Assembly: GCF_003470205.1 (NCBI RefSeq)
Contig: NZ_QWKP01000199.1
Span: 1 to 36,859, forward strand
Direction of reading: 5' to 3'
Length of the DNA: 36,859 bases
DNA from: Cellulomonas rhizosphaerae
GTDB taxonomy: Bacteria; Actinomycetota; Actinomycetes; Actinomycetales; Cellulomonadaceae
The notes beneath the pieces were generated by a model. It was not told the DNA's origin. It worked only from the letters and a program-made list of their open reading frames with translations, and made no database searches. Numbering within the stretch: position 1 is the first letter of the stretch; each line of letters begins with the position of its first letter. Below are positions 29,820 to 36,859 of this stretch, one piece after another. Position numbers and translations under genes: made by a program.

Positions 29820-31175
29820 TCATTGCCGGGCGGCGTCCTCGGCGAGGTGGACCAGCAGCCGCGCCTGCGCGACGACCATCTTCTCGATCTCGCTCGGATC
29901 CACGCTCTCCTCCGACGAGTGGATCCGAGCCCGGGCGACGTCCTCCGGTCCCCACAGCACGAACTCGGCGCCGGGGCACACGTCCTGCAGCGTGCGCAGC
30001 AGCGGGATGGAACCGCCCGAGCCCGCCGCCCCGGCCGGCGAGCCGTACGCCTCCGCGAGCGCGGCGCGCGCCGCGTCGTACCCGGGCCCGTCGGTCGCGC
30101 AGAGGAAGGGCGGCGCCGCCTTGGTGCGCTCGACCTCGACCTGGGCACCGTGCGGCCCGTGCGACTCGAGGTGGGCGACCAGCGCGTCGAGCTCGTGGGT
30201 CGGGTCGGAGCCGGGCACGATCCGCATCGAGATCTTCGCCCGCACCTCCGGCACGAGGACGTTGGACGACGCCGCGATGCTCGTCATGTCGAGGCCGATC
30301 GCCGAGACGGACGGCTTGGACCACAGCCGGGCACCGACGCTGCCCGTCCCCGCCAGGCGGACCCCGGGCAGGAGGTCCGCACTCGCCTCGAAGTCCTCGG
30401 CGCTCAGGTCGGCACCGATCCACTCACCTCCCGAGACGCCTTCGACGGCGACGTCGCCGTTCTCGTCGTGCATCGTGCCGAGCAGGCGCGCCAGCGCCAT
30501 CATCGCGTCGGGCGCCGGACCGCCGAACACGCCCGAGTGCAACGGGTGCTCGAGCGTGCGCACGGTCACGATGCAGGCGACGTCGCCGCGCAGCGCCGTG
30601 GTCAGCACGGGCTCGCCGACCTCGAGGTTGCCCATGTCGCACACCACGAAGACGTCGCACTGGACGAGCTCCGGGTGCGCGACGACCCACTCCTCGAGGT
30701 TGCTCTCGGTCTCCTCCATGCCCTCGAGGACGAGCTTGACCGTGCACGGCGGACGCCCCTCGAAGACCCCCAGGGTGCCGAGATGGACCGCCAGGCCACC
30801 CTTGTCGTCGGCCGCTCCTCTGCCGTAGATCCGGCCGTCGTCCTTGCGCGTCGCGGTCCACGGGTCCGAGCTCCAGCCCTGCTCGACCGGCGCGGGCTGC
30901 ACGTCGTAGTGCGCGTAGAGCACCACAACGGGCGATCCCGGCGGACCGGCGATCTCGCCGTAGATCGGCGGGTAGCCGTGGGGCACGTCCATGAGCTGGG
31001 CGTTCGTGAAGCCGACGTCCCGGAACGCCTCGAGCGTCGTGGCGGCCATGGCGTGCACGGGCTCGACCGGGTAGCCCGGGAAGGCCACCGACGGGATGGC
31101 CACGAGCCGGCCGAGCTGGTCGACCAGCCCCGGCATGAGTGCAGCTGTCCTGGTCTCGATCTCCGACAGATCCAT
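29820..31175 (-). CDS. M20-family metallopeptidase (dipeptidase-like)
   Basis: A 451-residue di-zinc peptidase of the M20 family. The metal and catalytic residues are all visible: His89 and Asp91 (LYAHYDVQP), the bridging Asp near 123 (GRGAADDKGG), the catalytic Glu154 with Glu155 (EGMEETES), Asp180 (VVCDMG) and a late His (about 425, ARIHSSEES). It most resembles dipeptidases acting on short peptides, including carnosine- and beta-alanine-type ones. The ATG at 31175 has GGAG upstream. The Dcu-type transporter gene ends 23 nt upstream on the same strand, suggesting cotranscription and use of peptides with acidic products. The substrate is not established. Confidence 0.92.
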   Translation of the reverse strand: MDLSEIETRTAALMPGLVDQLGRLVAIPSVAFPGYPVEPVHAMAATTLEAFRDVGFTNAQLMDVPHGYPPIYGEIAGPPGSPVVVLYAHYDVQPAPVEQGWSSDPWTATRKDDGRIYGRGAADDKGGLAVHLGTLGVFEGRPPCTVKLVLEGMEETESNLEEWVVAHPELVQCDVFVVCDMGNLEVGEPVLTTALRGDVACIVTVRTLEHPLHSGVFGGPAPDAMMALARLLGTMHDENGDVAVEGVSGGEWIGADLSAEDFEASADLLPGVRLAGTGSVGARLWSKPSVSAIGLDMTSIAASSNVLVPEVRAKISMRIVPGSDPTHELDALVAHLESHGPHGAQVEVERTKAAPPFLCATDGPGYDAARAALAEAYGSPAGAAGSGGSIPLLRTLQDVCPGAEFVLWGPEDVARARIHSSEESVDPSEIEKMVVAQARLLVHLAEDAARQ

Positions 31176-31198
31176 GGTGGTCTCCTCGTCTACGGGAT

Positions 31199-32611
31199 TC
31201 AGGCGACGATCGCGCCGATGGCGGCGCCGACCGCGACGGTGACGACGGACATGATGAGCATGGGGACGAAGAAGCTGTGGTCGAGCAGCTTGCTGCCGAG
31301 CTTCGTCGTGCCGCTGTGGTCGAAGTTGGCCGCGGCGATCTGCGTGCCGTTGGCGGGCAGCGTGTAGACGCCGCTGAGCGCGCCCGCCCACATCCCGGTG
31401 ACCAGGCCGGGCGACAGCCCCGCCGCGAGCCCGATCGGCACGATGGTCCGGGTGGCGGTCGACTGGCTCGTCGTCAGTGCGGCGACGAGGAAGACCGCGA
31501 GCGCGAACAGGAACGTCCAGTCGGTGACCCACTCGCCGATCGTGTTGAGGATCTGCTCCTCGTGCGCCGCGATGAACGTCGCCGTGAGCCACGCGATCCC
31601 GAAGAGTGCGATGGCCGAGATCATGCCCGCCTTGAACACGGACTGGTCGGGCACCTCGGCGACCTTGGGTCGCCCCAGGAAGAGGATCGCGACGCCCACC
31701 GTGAACATCACCATCACGATGGTCGTGGTCATGTCGATCGCGACGCTCTCGCCGTCGACGTCGAACGCCGGCCGCAGGTCGGGGAACAGGCCGAGCAGGA
31801 CGATGACGAGGACGCCCGCGAAGAACGCGAGGGCCGAGTTCCGGCCCGCCGCCGTGTAGGTGAGGGCCGACGAGGCCGGCGGCGCCTCCCCCGTGTCGCT
31901 CGTCGTCGGGGCGACCGCTCCCGTCGGCGGCGCGGTGACCGCGACGGCTTCCGGCGCGGCGAGCTCCCCCGACGCGATCTTGGCCGCGACCTCCGGGTCG
32001 TCGTCGAGGTCGAGCCACATCCTGTTGACGACGAGCGAGGTCACGACGATCCCGATGACGCACGCCGGCAGCGTGATCGCCAAGATCTGCGTGAGCCCGA
32101 GGTTGTACGGCGCGACGTCGGTCAGCGTGAGCATCGCCGCCATCGCGGCGGACACGGGCGAGGCCGCGAGCGCCATGCCCGACTGCACGACCGTGACGGT
32201 CAACGGCCGTGCCGGCCGGATGTGGTTGCGGTAGGACACGTCGTAGATGACCGGCAGCAGCGGGTAGATGATGTTGCTCGTCCCGGCGCCGATCGAGAAC
32301 ACGAATGCCGTCAGCGGCGCGATCAACGTGATCTGGTGCGGTCGCTTCTCGATGACGCGGGCGGCCATCGCCACCATCCAGTCGATCCCGCCGGCCGCCT
32401 GCATCAGGGCTGCGGTCGTGACGACGGCGAGGATGATCGCGAGCGCCGCGGCGGGCGGCTCCCCGGGCGGCTCCCGGAACACGAAGACGAGCACCGCCGT
32501 GCCGAGTCCGCCCCACAGGCCGACGCCGACACCGCCCGCGCGCGTGCCCATGACGATGCACCCGAGGACCACGACCGCCTCGACGAGGAACTTCACGTTG
32601 TCGCCGCTCAT
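31199..32611 (-). CDS. Anaerobic C4-dicarboxylate transporter, Dcu family
   Basis: A 470-residue transporter with 10-12 helices, similar to DcuA/DcuB: MTLIAPLTAFVFSIGAGTSN-like and YPLLPVIYDVSYRNHIRPARP segments, and the conserved QSGMALAASPVSAAMAA region. Such proteins exchange fumarate, malate, succinate or aspartate in oxygen-limited cells. A long cytoplasmic loop of about 80 residues (AAKIASGELA, then Pro/Thr/Gly-rich) between halves is an insertion relative to the E. coli proteins, and probably family-specific. The ATG at 32611 has GGGGAG 6 nt upstream. The M20 peptidase follows 23 nt downstream. Direction of transport cannot be decided. Confidence 0.9.
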   Translation of the reverse strand: MSGDNVKFLVEAVVVLGCIVMGTRAGGVGVGLWGGLGTAVLVFVFREPPGEPPAAALAIILAVVTTAALMQAAGGIDWMVAMAARVIEKRPHQITLIAPLTAFVFSIGAGTSNIIYPLLPVIYDVSYRNHIRPARPLTVTVVQSGMALAASPVSAAMAAMLTLTDVAPYNLGLTQILAITLPACVIGIVVTSLVVNRMWLDLDDDPEVAAKIASGELAAPEAVAVTAPPTGAVAPTTSDTGEAPPASSALTYTAAGRNSALAFFAGVLVIVLLGLFPDLRPAFDVDGESVAIDMTTTIVMVMFTVGVAILFLGRPKVAEVPDQSVFKAGMISAIALFGIAWLTATFIAAHEEQILNTIGEWVTDWTFLFALAVFLVAALTTSQSTATRTIVPIGLAAGLSPGLVTGMWAGALSGVYTLPANGTQIAAANFDHSGTTKLGSKLLDHSFFVPMLIMSVVTVAVGAAIGAIVA

Positions 32612-32852
32612 CACGTCTCCCCGGGAGTCGCACCGCTTCCTGCGCGGAACGTAACGAGGGGCGGGGTTGGGAGACATCACCCCGCAGCGGGTGGTCGACG
32701 GCCGAGCCTCGGGGCCGCAGCCGGCCCGACCACGGATGCAGGCCGAGACATCCCGCGCCGGAGCCTTTCCGGTGACGAGATCGTCGTCGGACGCAGGGGG
32801 CCCTTCGACCGGGCTTCGTCGTCCACCGCGCGCACAGAGGCCGGTGGAGAGC

Positions 32853-33330
32853 GTGACAGACCAGGACGTCCGCACCGAGAAGATCTCGGCCGCGCGCGCG
32901 GTCGACACGACGACGGCCCACGGCACGGGCGAAGCGGCGGTCCAGCTCTCGCCGGCGTCACGGTCGACCTCCCGCGCCACGCGTTCACCGCGATCATGGG
33001 GCCGTCGGGTTCGGGCAAGAGCACGCTCATGCAGTGCATCGCCGGACTCGACCGGCTCACGTCGGGCCACGCGTTCGTCGGCTCCACCGCACTCGACGGA
33101 CTGCCGAAGAACGACCCCACGCTGCTGCGGCGCGACAGCGCACGGCTGCCACCACGAAAGCCCTGGTTATCGGCGTGTTCCTCATGACGCTGGTCGCCGT
33201 GGTGGGCACCACGGTCAAGGACTCCGCCGTCGGGCAGCTCGCCACGCTCCAGAGCGAGGACTACCTCGTCGTCTCGACCGGCGGCATGACGGGCCTCAGG
33301 CGCGGTGTCGTGTCTTCGACCGTGGCTCGG
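32853..33330 (+). pseudogene. Decayed MacB-type ABC transporter (ATPase fragment joined to permease fragment)
   Basis: A GTG at 32853 opens an ATPase N-terminus (VTDQDVRTEKISAARAV). Near 32943 a one-base loss shifts the frame; the reading then continues as ALAGVTVDLPRHAFTAIMGP with Walker A GPSGSGKSTLM and stops making sense at LLRRDSA (about 33140). There it jumps into the middle of a FtsX-type permease (RTAATTKALVIGVFLMTLVAV, then SEDYLVVSTGGM, to about 33300). Most of the ATPase, including the signature and Walker B, and the first half of the permease are missing, so a deletion of well over 1 kb fused the two. The rest, to 33442, is not recognisable. It is a relative of, but not a recent copy of, the intact exporter at 5255-8535. 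Confidence 0.85.
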
Positions 33331-33442
33331 CGGTCCTCTCGCGCTCGTCCCTCGTCGACCGGTATGCCACGCTTGCACGCATTCGCCGCGGCACCAGCGC
33401 GGCGGAAGGCATGCAGGTCTCGACCAAGGCAGAGGAGTTCTC

Positions 33443-34219
33443 GTGCGGGTACAACCTCGAGCATGGATCGGTCTGGTCGTCTGGGCGCTGTACCTGGCCG
33501 TCGTCGTCGTGATCCAGGCGAGCAGCGGGATCTCCTACTCGGAGTTCGGCGACTCGGCGGAGAACCTCTGGCGAGGCGCTGTCCTCTCCCTCGCCGTCGG
33601 GGCGGTCCTGGTGGCGGTCGTGACGACATGGCTCGGGTGGTGGCGGCCGGCGTTGCGCGAACGACGGCCGACCAAGGCGAGGTGGACGATCATCGCGCCC
33701 GCCCTGCTGGTGGTCGCGGTGATCGGCAACCTGGCGGCAACCGACTGGAATGCCGTGGGCACGGACTTCGTCCTCGCGGCGGTCACCTTGGGCGTGCTCG
33801 TCGGGTTCAACGAGGAGCTGACCAGCCGCGGTCTGTTCCTGACCGGGCTGCGTTCAAGCACTCGCGAAGTCTGGGTCGCGCTCCTGTCGAGCCTGCTGTT
33901 CGGCCTGATGCACGGGGTCAACATCTTCCTGGGGCAGTCAGTCGGCGAGACGGCTGTGCAGGTCGGGCAGGCCTTCCTGCAGGGCCTGGTCTTCTACATC
34001 CTGCGCAGAGTCACCGGTTCGCTGATCTGGGCGATGCCCCTGCACGGCGCCTGGGACGTCTCGACCTTCACCGTCGGTCTCGGCGATGCTTCAAGCCCCT
34101 TGGGGATCTTCGTGCTGCTTGCTGCGCTCTTCGCGCTGGTCACCTTCCGGTTCGCGGCACGAGACGCCGGCGAGGGCGCCGACCAGCCAGCCCTGCGCCC
34201 GGAGAACGCCCCCGGCTGA
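33443..34219 (+). CDS. CPBP-family intramembrane metalloprotease
   Basis: A 258-residue membrane protein of the CPBP (CAAX-protease and bacteriocin-processing, Abi) family with about six to eight helices. The signature motifs are present: EELTSR (134-139; EExxxR), FGLMH (163-167; FxxxH) and HGAWD late in the protein (HxxxD). It is predicted to be an intramembrane zinc protease; bacterial members are linked to immunity against self-made peptides and to protein processing, but its substrate is unknown. The GTG at 33443 has GAGGAG 5 nt upstream and starts just before helix 1. It follows the ABC pseudogene and may have kept that gene's promoter. Confidence 0.9.
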   Translation: MRVQPRAWIGLVVWALYLAVVVVIQASSGISYSEFGDSAENLWRGAVLSLAVGAVLVAVVTTWLGWWRPALRERRPTKARWTIIAPALLVVAVIGNLAATDWNAVGTDFVLAAVTLGVLVGFNEELTSRGLFLTGLRSSTREVWVALLSSLLFGLMHGVNIFLGQSVGETAVQVGQAFLQGLVFYILRRVTGSLIWAMPLHGAWDVSTFTVGLGDASSPLGIFVLLAALFALVTFRFAARDAGEGADQPALRPENAPG

Positions 34220-34256
34220 CCACTCGATGACCTGAGCGCGGCGCGCGAGCCCAGGC

Positions 34257-35105
34257 TCAGGCCTCGATCTCCCCGTGCCGGGCGAGGGCTACCGCCCCCG
34301 CGACGGCCAGCACGAAACCGACGACCGCGACGGCGGCCCAGCCGTCCCGCGGTTGGTCGCCGAGGACGAGCACCCCCACGAGCGCCGGCACGACCGTCTC
34401 CCCCACCACCAGGGGTGCGGTGGCCTGCGTGACGGACCCTCGTTGCAGCGCGATCGAGTACGTGAGCAGGGCGACGGCGCCGGCGAGGACCATGGCGTAG
34501 GTGGCGGGGCTCGAGACCACGACATCCAGGTGCGAAAAGATCGCGGACGGCGTCAGGTCGACCGGCAGCATGCGGGCGGCGATCGACGTCGCCCCGAAGG
34601 CGAGGCCGGCGACCGCACCGAGCGCGGCCGCACCTCGCGCTCCGGGGATGCGCGCCAGAGGGATCGCCGCCAGGGCGACGAGCACGGTCGCTGCGAGCAG
34701 GATCCAGGCGTCGAGGGACCGCACGACCGCCCGCTCGTCGTCGGCCGCGGACGCACCCACGAGCACGAGGCCCGTCACGACCACGGCGAGCGCGATCTTG
34801 TCGGTGGTCGTCAGGCGCATCTTGAGGAACACCGCGCCGAGCACGGCGGTGATGGCAAGGAAGCTCGCCACGATCGACTGCACCACGAACAAGGGAAGCG
34901 CCTGGACCGCCACGAGCGAGAGCAGGAAACCCGCACCGTCGAGCCCGACGCCGAGCAGGTAGCGCCACGACTTCAGCAGTCGGACGAGGAGCCGAGGGTC
35001 GAGCCCCGCGACGTCCGCGGTACCGCGTGCCGCGACGGCCTGCAGCACCGAGCCCACGCCGTAGCAGACTGCCGCCGCGAAGGCGGTGAGCAGGCCGGCG
35101 ACCAC
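34257..35105 (-). CDS. DMT-superfamily-like integral membrane protein
   Basis: A 282-residue membrane protein with nine or ten helices in the pattern of drug/metabolite transporters: two helices (AAVCYGVGSVLQAVAARG), then SLVAVQALPLFVVQSIVASFL, LGAVFLKMRLTTTDKIAL and a second half including ATSIAARMLP, QATAPLVVGETVVPALVGVL. The LQRGSVTQATAPLVVGETV segment resembles the EamA-like domain. The function is unknown; a small-molecule or magnesium-type permease is possible. The GTG at 35105 is chosen because no ribosome binding site is seen anywhere near, and a -10 lies 8 nt upstream, consistent with a leaderless transcript. It converges on the CPBP gene. Confidence 0.8.
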   Translation of the reverse strand: MVAGLLTAFAAAVCYGVGSVLQAVAARGTADVAGLDPRLLVRLLKSWRYLLGVGLDGAGFLLSLVAVQALPLFVVQSIVASFLAITAVLGAVFLKMRLTTTDKIALAVVVTGLVLVGASAADDERAVVRSLDAWILLAATVLVALAAIPLARIPGARGAAALGAVAGLAFGATSIAARMLPVDLTPSAIFSHLDVVVSSPATYAMVLAGAVALLTYSIALQRGSVTQATAPLVVGETVVPALVGVLVLGDQPRDGWAAVAVVGFVLAVAGAVALARHGEIEA

Positions 35106-35113
35106 GAGCCGAC

Positions 35114-35119
35114 GGTATA
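35114..35119 (-). promoter_or_regulatory. -10-like element directly before the DMT-like gene
   Basis: TATACC on the minus strand lies 8 nt before the GTG start. This is the distance at which transcription would begin at or next to the start codon. No -35 is evident. It supports a leaderless mRNA. Confidence 0.35.
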
Positions 35120-35243
35120 GGACGAATGCGCAGGATGTCCTCGTGCTGCACACTGGGCCCGTCGGCCCAGCGACGAGGGCCGCAGTCCCGTGGGGAGGGC
35201 CGATGGCTTCCGCCGAGCAGGCCGTGCCAGCGCGAGGGCTGCG

Positions 35244-35906
35244 ATGACAGCGGGTCGTCCCGCGCCCCGGTTCGTGCTCGCCGTCGCCGCCGTAGCGGCA
35301 GTCCTCTACAGCAACTTCATCCTCGACTGGCTGCTGCGTGGCTTCGAGGGCATGGGCGAGATCGTCAGCGAGCTCGAGTCTCCTGGCGAGCCGAACGCGA
35401 TGCTGCTGCGCGTCACGGACTGCGTGGCCGCAGGGCTGGTGGTGCTGCTGGCGATCTGGGTGCGCGCACGTCTGCCGGCCGGTGTCTGGCGCGAGGTCTT
35501 CTTCTGGTGCACGGCCTTGTTCGCGATCGGCGTCGTCGTGGCGGCCGTGGTCGCCGAGCCGTGCGGGCCCGGCACGGCGTGCGACGCCCCGGCGCAGGTG
35601 CGGCAGAGCGACATCCACGGATACGGGAGCGTCGTGTCCGACACGGCGCTCTTCGTCGGCGTCTTCGCGGCGATCCTGTCGACGTGGCGGACCGGCCCCG
35701 TGTGGTTCCGACGAGCGGCGTGGTGGCTCCTGGTTCTCGGGGGGATCGTGTCCAGTGCGCTCTTCGGCTGGTTCCACCGCACAAACGACCCGGCGTGGGC
35801 CGTCGGCGCCAGTCAGCGCGTGCACATCCTCAGCATCAGCGTCTGGATCATCTTCCTGGGGCTGTACGCGGCCCGAACCGACCACACGGAGGACAGCCTC
35901 GAATGA
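35244..35906 (+). CDS. DUF998-like integral membrane protein
   Basis: A 220-residue membrane protein with about six helices: FVLAVAAVAAVLYSNFILDW, CVAAGLVVLLAIWV, FFWCTALFAIGVVVAAVVA, VSDTALFVGVFAAIL, WWLLVLGGIVSSALFGW and ILSISVWIIFLGLYA. An outer loop contains two Cys (EPCGPGTACDAP) that could be disulfide-bonded. The pattern is that of DUF998 proteins, with no known biochemical role. The ATG at 35244 has GAGGG 6 nt upstream; a longer in-frame reading from 35190 has no membrane or family sequence. It overlaps the downstream LysX/MprF-type gene by 4 nt (ATGA), implying a linked role in membrane-lipid biology. Confidence 0.85.
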   Translation: MTAGRPAPRFVLAVAAVAAVLYSNFILDWLLRGFEGMGEIVSELESPGEPNAMLLRVTDCVAAGLVVLLAIWVRARLPAGVWREVFFWCTALFAIGVVVAAVVAEPCGPGTACDAPAQVRQSDIHGYGSVVSDTALFVGVFAAILSTWRTGPVWFRRAAWWLLVLGGIVSSALFGWFHRTNDPAWAVGASQRVHILSISVWIIFLGLYAARTDHTEDSLE

Positions 35907-36859
35907 CCGAGACGCAACCGGAACGCCGCCTCGAGCTGCACCACGGGTCCGACGACCGCTGGCCCGACAGGTTCGCGGCCGTCATGTTCGCGTTCGCGAT
36001 CTTCGCTGCCGTCGTCGCCGTCGTCCCCCCGTGGCGCTCCTACTTCGACAAGGCCGACGACGCGGTCTCGATGCTGAGCATCCCGATGGTCCCCAGCTTC
36101 GTCTACGTGACGCTGCTCTTCGTCATCGCCGTGGCGCTACGCCGTCGGCTGCGGGCGGCGTGGTGGGTGCTGGTCGTGTGGTGGTTGATCCTCCCGGCGC
36201 TGGGACGTCTCGACACCATCGCCGCCGGTGAGCACCTGATCCTGGCGTCCATCGGCCTCGTCGTCCTCGTCGCCGCCCTCGTGCTCGCCGTACGGGTGCG
36301 GCACCAGTTCGTCGCCCGCCGCGTGCCGGGCAGCTTTTGGACGGCACTGGCGGTGTTCCTGGGTGGCGGTGCGGTGATCCTGTTCGGCGGCGCGGCTCTC
36401 GTCGTGGGCTTCGGGGACGCCGACGACTACGGCCAGGCGCTGCGCTACGTGTTCGGCGACATGCTCACAGACCTCGGCCGCGTGGGTTTGCACGGCGACG
36501 CCTCGGCGCCGTGGTGGGTCGCGGTGATCGTCGGGGTGCTCGGCACCGTCGTCATCGTCGTTGCCGCGACCATCCTCTTCCGACCTCCGCAGGGCAGCCG
36601 CACCCTCGCGGTCTCCGACGAGGCCCGGGTGCGGGCGATGCTTCGTGATCACGGCGAGCACGACTCGCTCGGTTACTTCGCGACGCGACGAGACAAGAGC
36701 GTCGTGTGGGACACGGGTGAGGCAGCGACCGCGCGGGCAGGCGTCTCCTATCGCGTGATCGGCTCGGTGAGCCTGGCCAGCGGCAACCCGATCGGCGACC
36801 CTCTGCACTGGCCGGTCGCGATCCAGGAGTGGCGCCGACTGGCGCGCGACAGCGGGTTG
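35903..36859 (+). CDS. LysX/MprF-type lysyl-phosphatidylglycerol synthase, N-terminal part (runs off the window)
   Basis: The first 319 codons of a gene truncated by the window edge; no stop occurs in frame. The N-terminal half carries six or so helices (for example AVMFAFAIFAAVVAVVPPW, WWVLVVWWLILPAL, LILASIGLVVLVAALVLAV, WWVAVIVGVLGTVVIVVAA). After the last helix a DUF2156-type domain begins, with DSLGYFATRRDKSVVWD, SYRVIGSVSLASGNP and a WPVAIQEWRRLA helix, as in mycobacterial LysX. The family transfers lysine from lysyl-tRNA to phosphatidylglycerol, lowering the negative surface charge and giving resistance to cationic peptides. Whether a lysyl-tRNA synthetase half follows, as in LysX, cannot be seen. 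The start overlaps the DUF998-like gene. Confidence 0.9.
   Translation, partial: MTETQPERRLELHHGSDDRWPDRFAAVMFAFAIFAAVVAVVPPWRSYFDKADDAVSMLSIPMVPSFVYVTLLFVIAVALRRRLRAAWWVLVVWWLILPALGRLDTIAAGEHLILASIGLVVLVAALVLAVRVRHQFVARRVPGSFWTALAVFLGGGAVILFGGAALVVGFGDADDYGQALRYVFGDMLTDLGRVGLHGDASAPWWVAVIVGVLGTVVIVVAATILFRPPQGSRTLAVSDEARVRAMLRDHGEHDSLGYFATRRDKSVVWDTGEAATARAGVSYRVIGSVSLASGNPIGDPLHWPVAIQEWRRLARDSGL

Noticed and set aside
32675..32698. A fourth copy of the GGGTGG-N7-CCACCC element ahead of the Dcu gene
   Set aside because: The order is reversed (CACCC-N6-GGGTG) and the spacing is different; it is only a short local palindrome.

Overview
The window is very GC-rich DNA with dense gene packing, many GTG starts and frequent 4-8 nt gene overlaps. 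It carries a DUF222/HNH (13E12-type) protein, a LAL-type LuxR regulator, DUF6325 and SHOCT proteins and a LysX/MprF-type protein. This points to a high-GC actinobacterium, most like Cellulomonas or relatives in the Micrococcales. That placement is inference from gene content and style; no marker gene such as rRNA is present. No tRNA, rRNA, intact mobile element or CRISPR array was seen.

Region 1 (1-8.6 kb) is almost all minus strand. A 7-bp tandem repeat abuts the left edge. Then come a DUF222/HNH protein with a LexA-like box, a conserved small protein, a large surface lipoprotein, a two-module VOC dioxygenase-like protein with its own terminator and candidate operator, a CYTH protein, and a MacB/FtsX-type ABC exporter (ATPase plus 843-aa permease, start and stop codons overlapping). 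Region 2 (8.6-21.5 kb) is mainly housekeeping and accessory metabolism. It has a membrane alpha/beta hydrolase and a DEAD-box RNA helicase behind a structured leader. An ArsR-type regulator sits with an MFS exporter behind a striking inverted repeat. A three-gene overlapping operon encodes a molybdopterin oxidoreductase, a flavin reductase and a Nudix hydrolase. Phosphoenolpyruvate carboxylase (ppc), an NAD-dependent epimerase and two further hydrolases complete this part.

Region 3 (21.6-32.6 kb) is the most interesting. It has a large LAL-type LuxR regulator, then a four-gene minus-strand run: P-type cation ATPase, DUF1269 glycine-zipper protein, five-helix membrane protein, and a DUF6325-like/SHOCT fusion. 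Divergent from the ATPase are DUF6325 and SHOCT as two separate adjacent genes. A candidate inverted repeat, GGGTGG-N7-CCACCC, occurs next to both forms of this pair. An M20 peptidase and a Dcu-type C4-dicarboxylate transporter follow. I read this as a candidate stress, low-oxygen or membrane-energy module; the physiology is inferred.

Region 4 (32.6-36.9 kb) starts with the wreck of a second MacB-type ABC exporter. It continues with a CPBP membrane protease, a DMT-like membrane protein, a DUF998-like membrane protein and the N-terminal part of a LysX/MprF-type lysyl-phosphatidylglycerol synthase that runs off the window.
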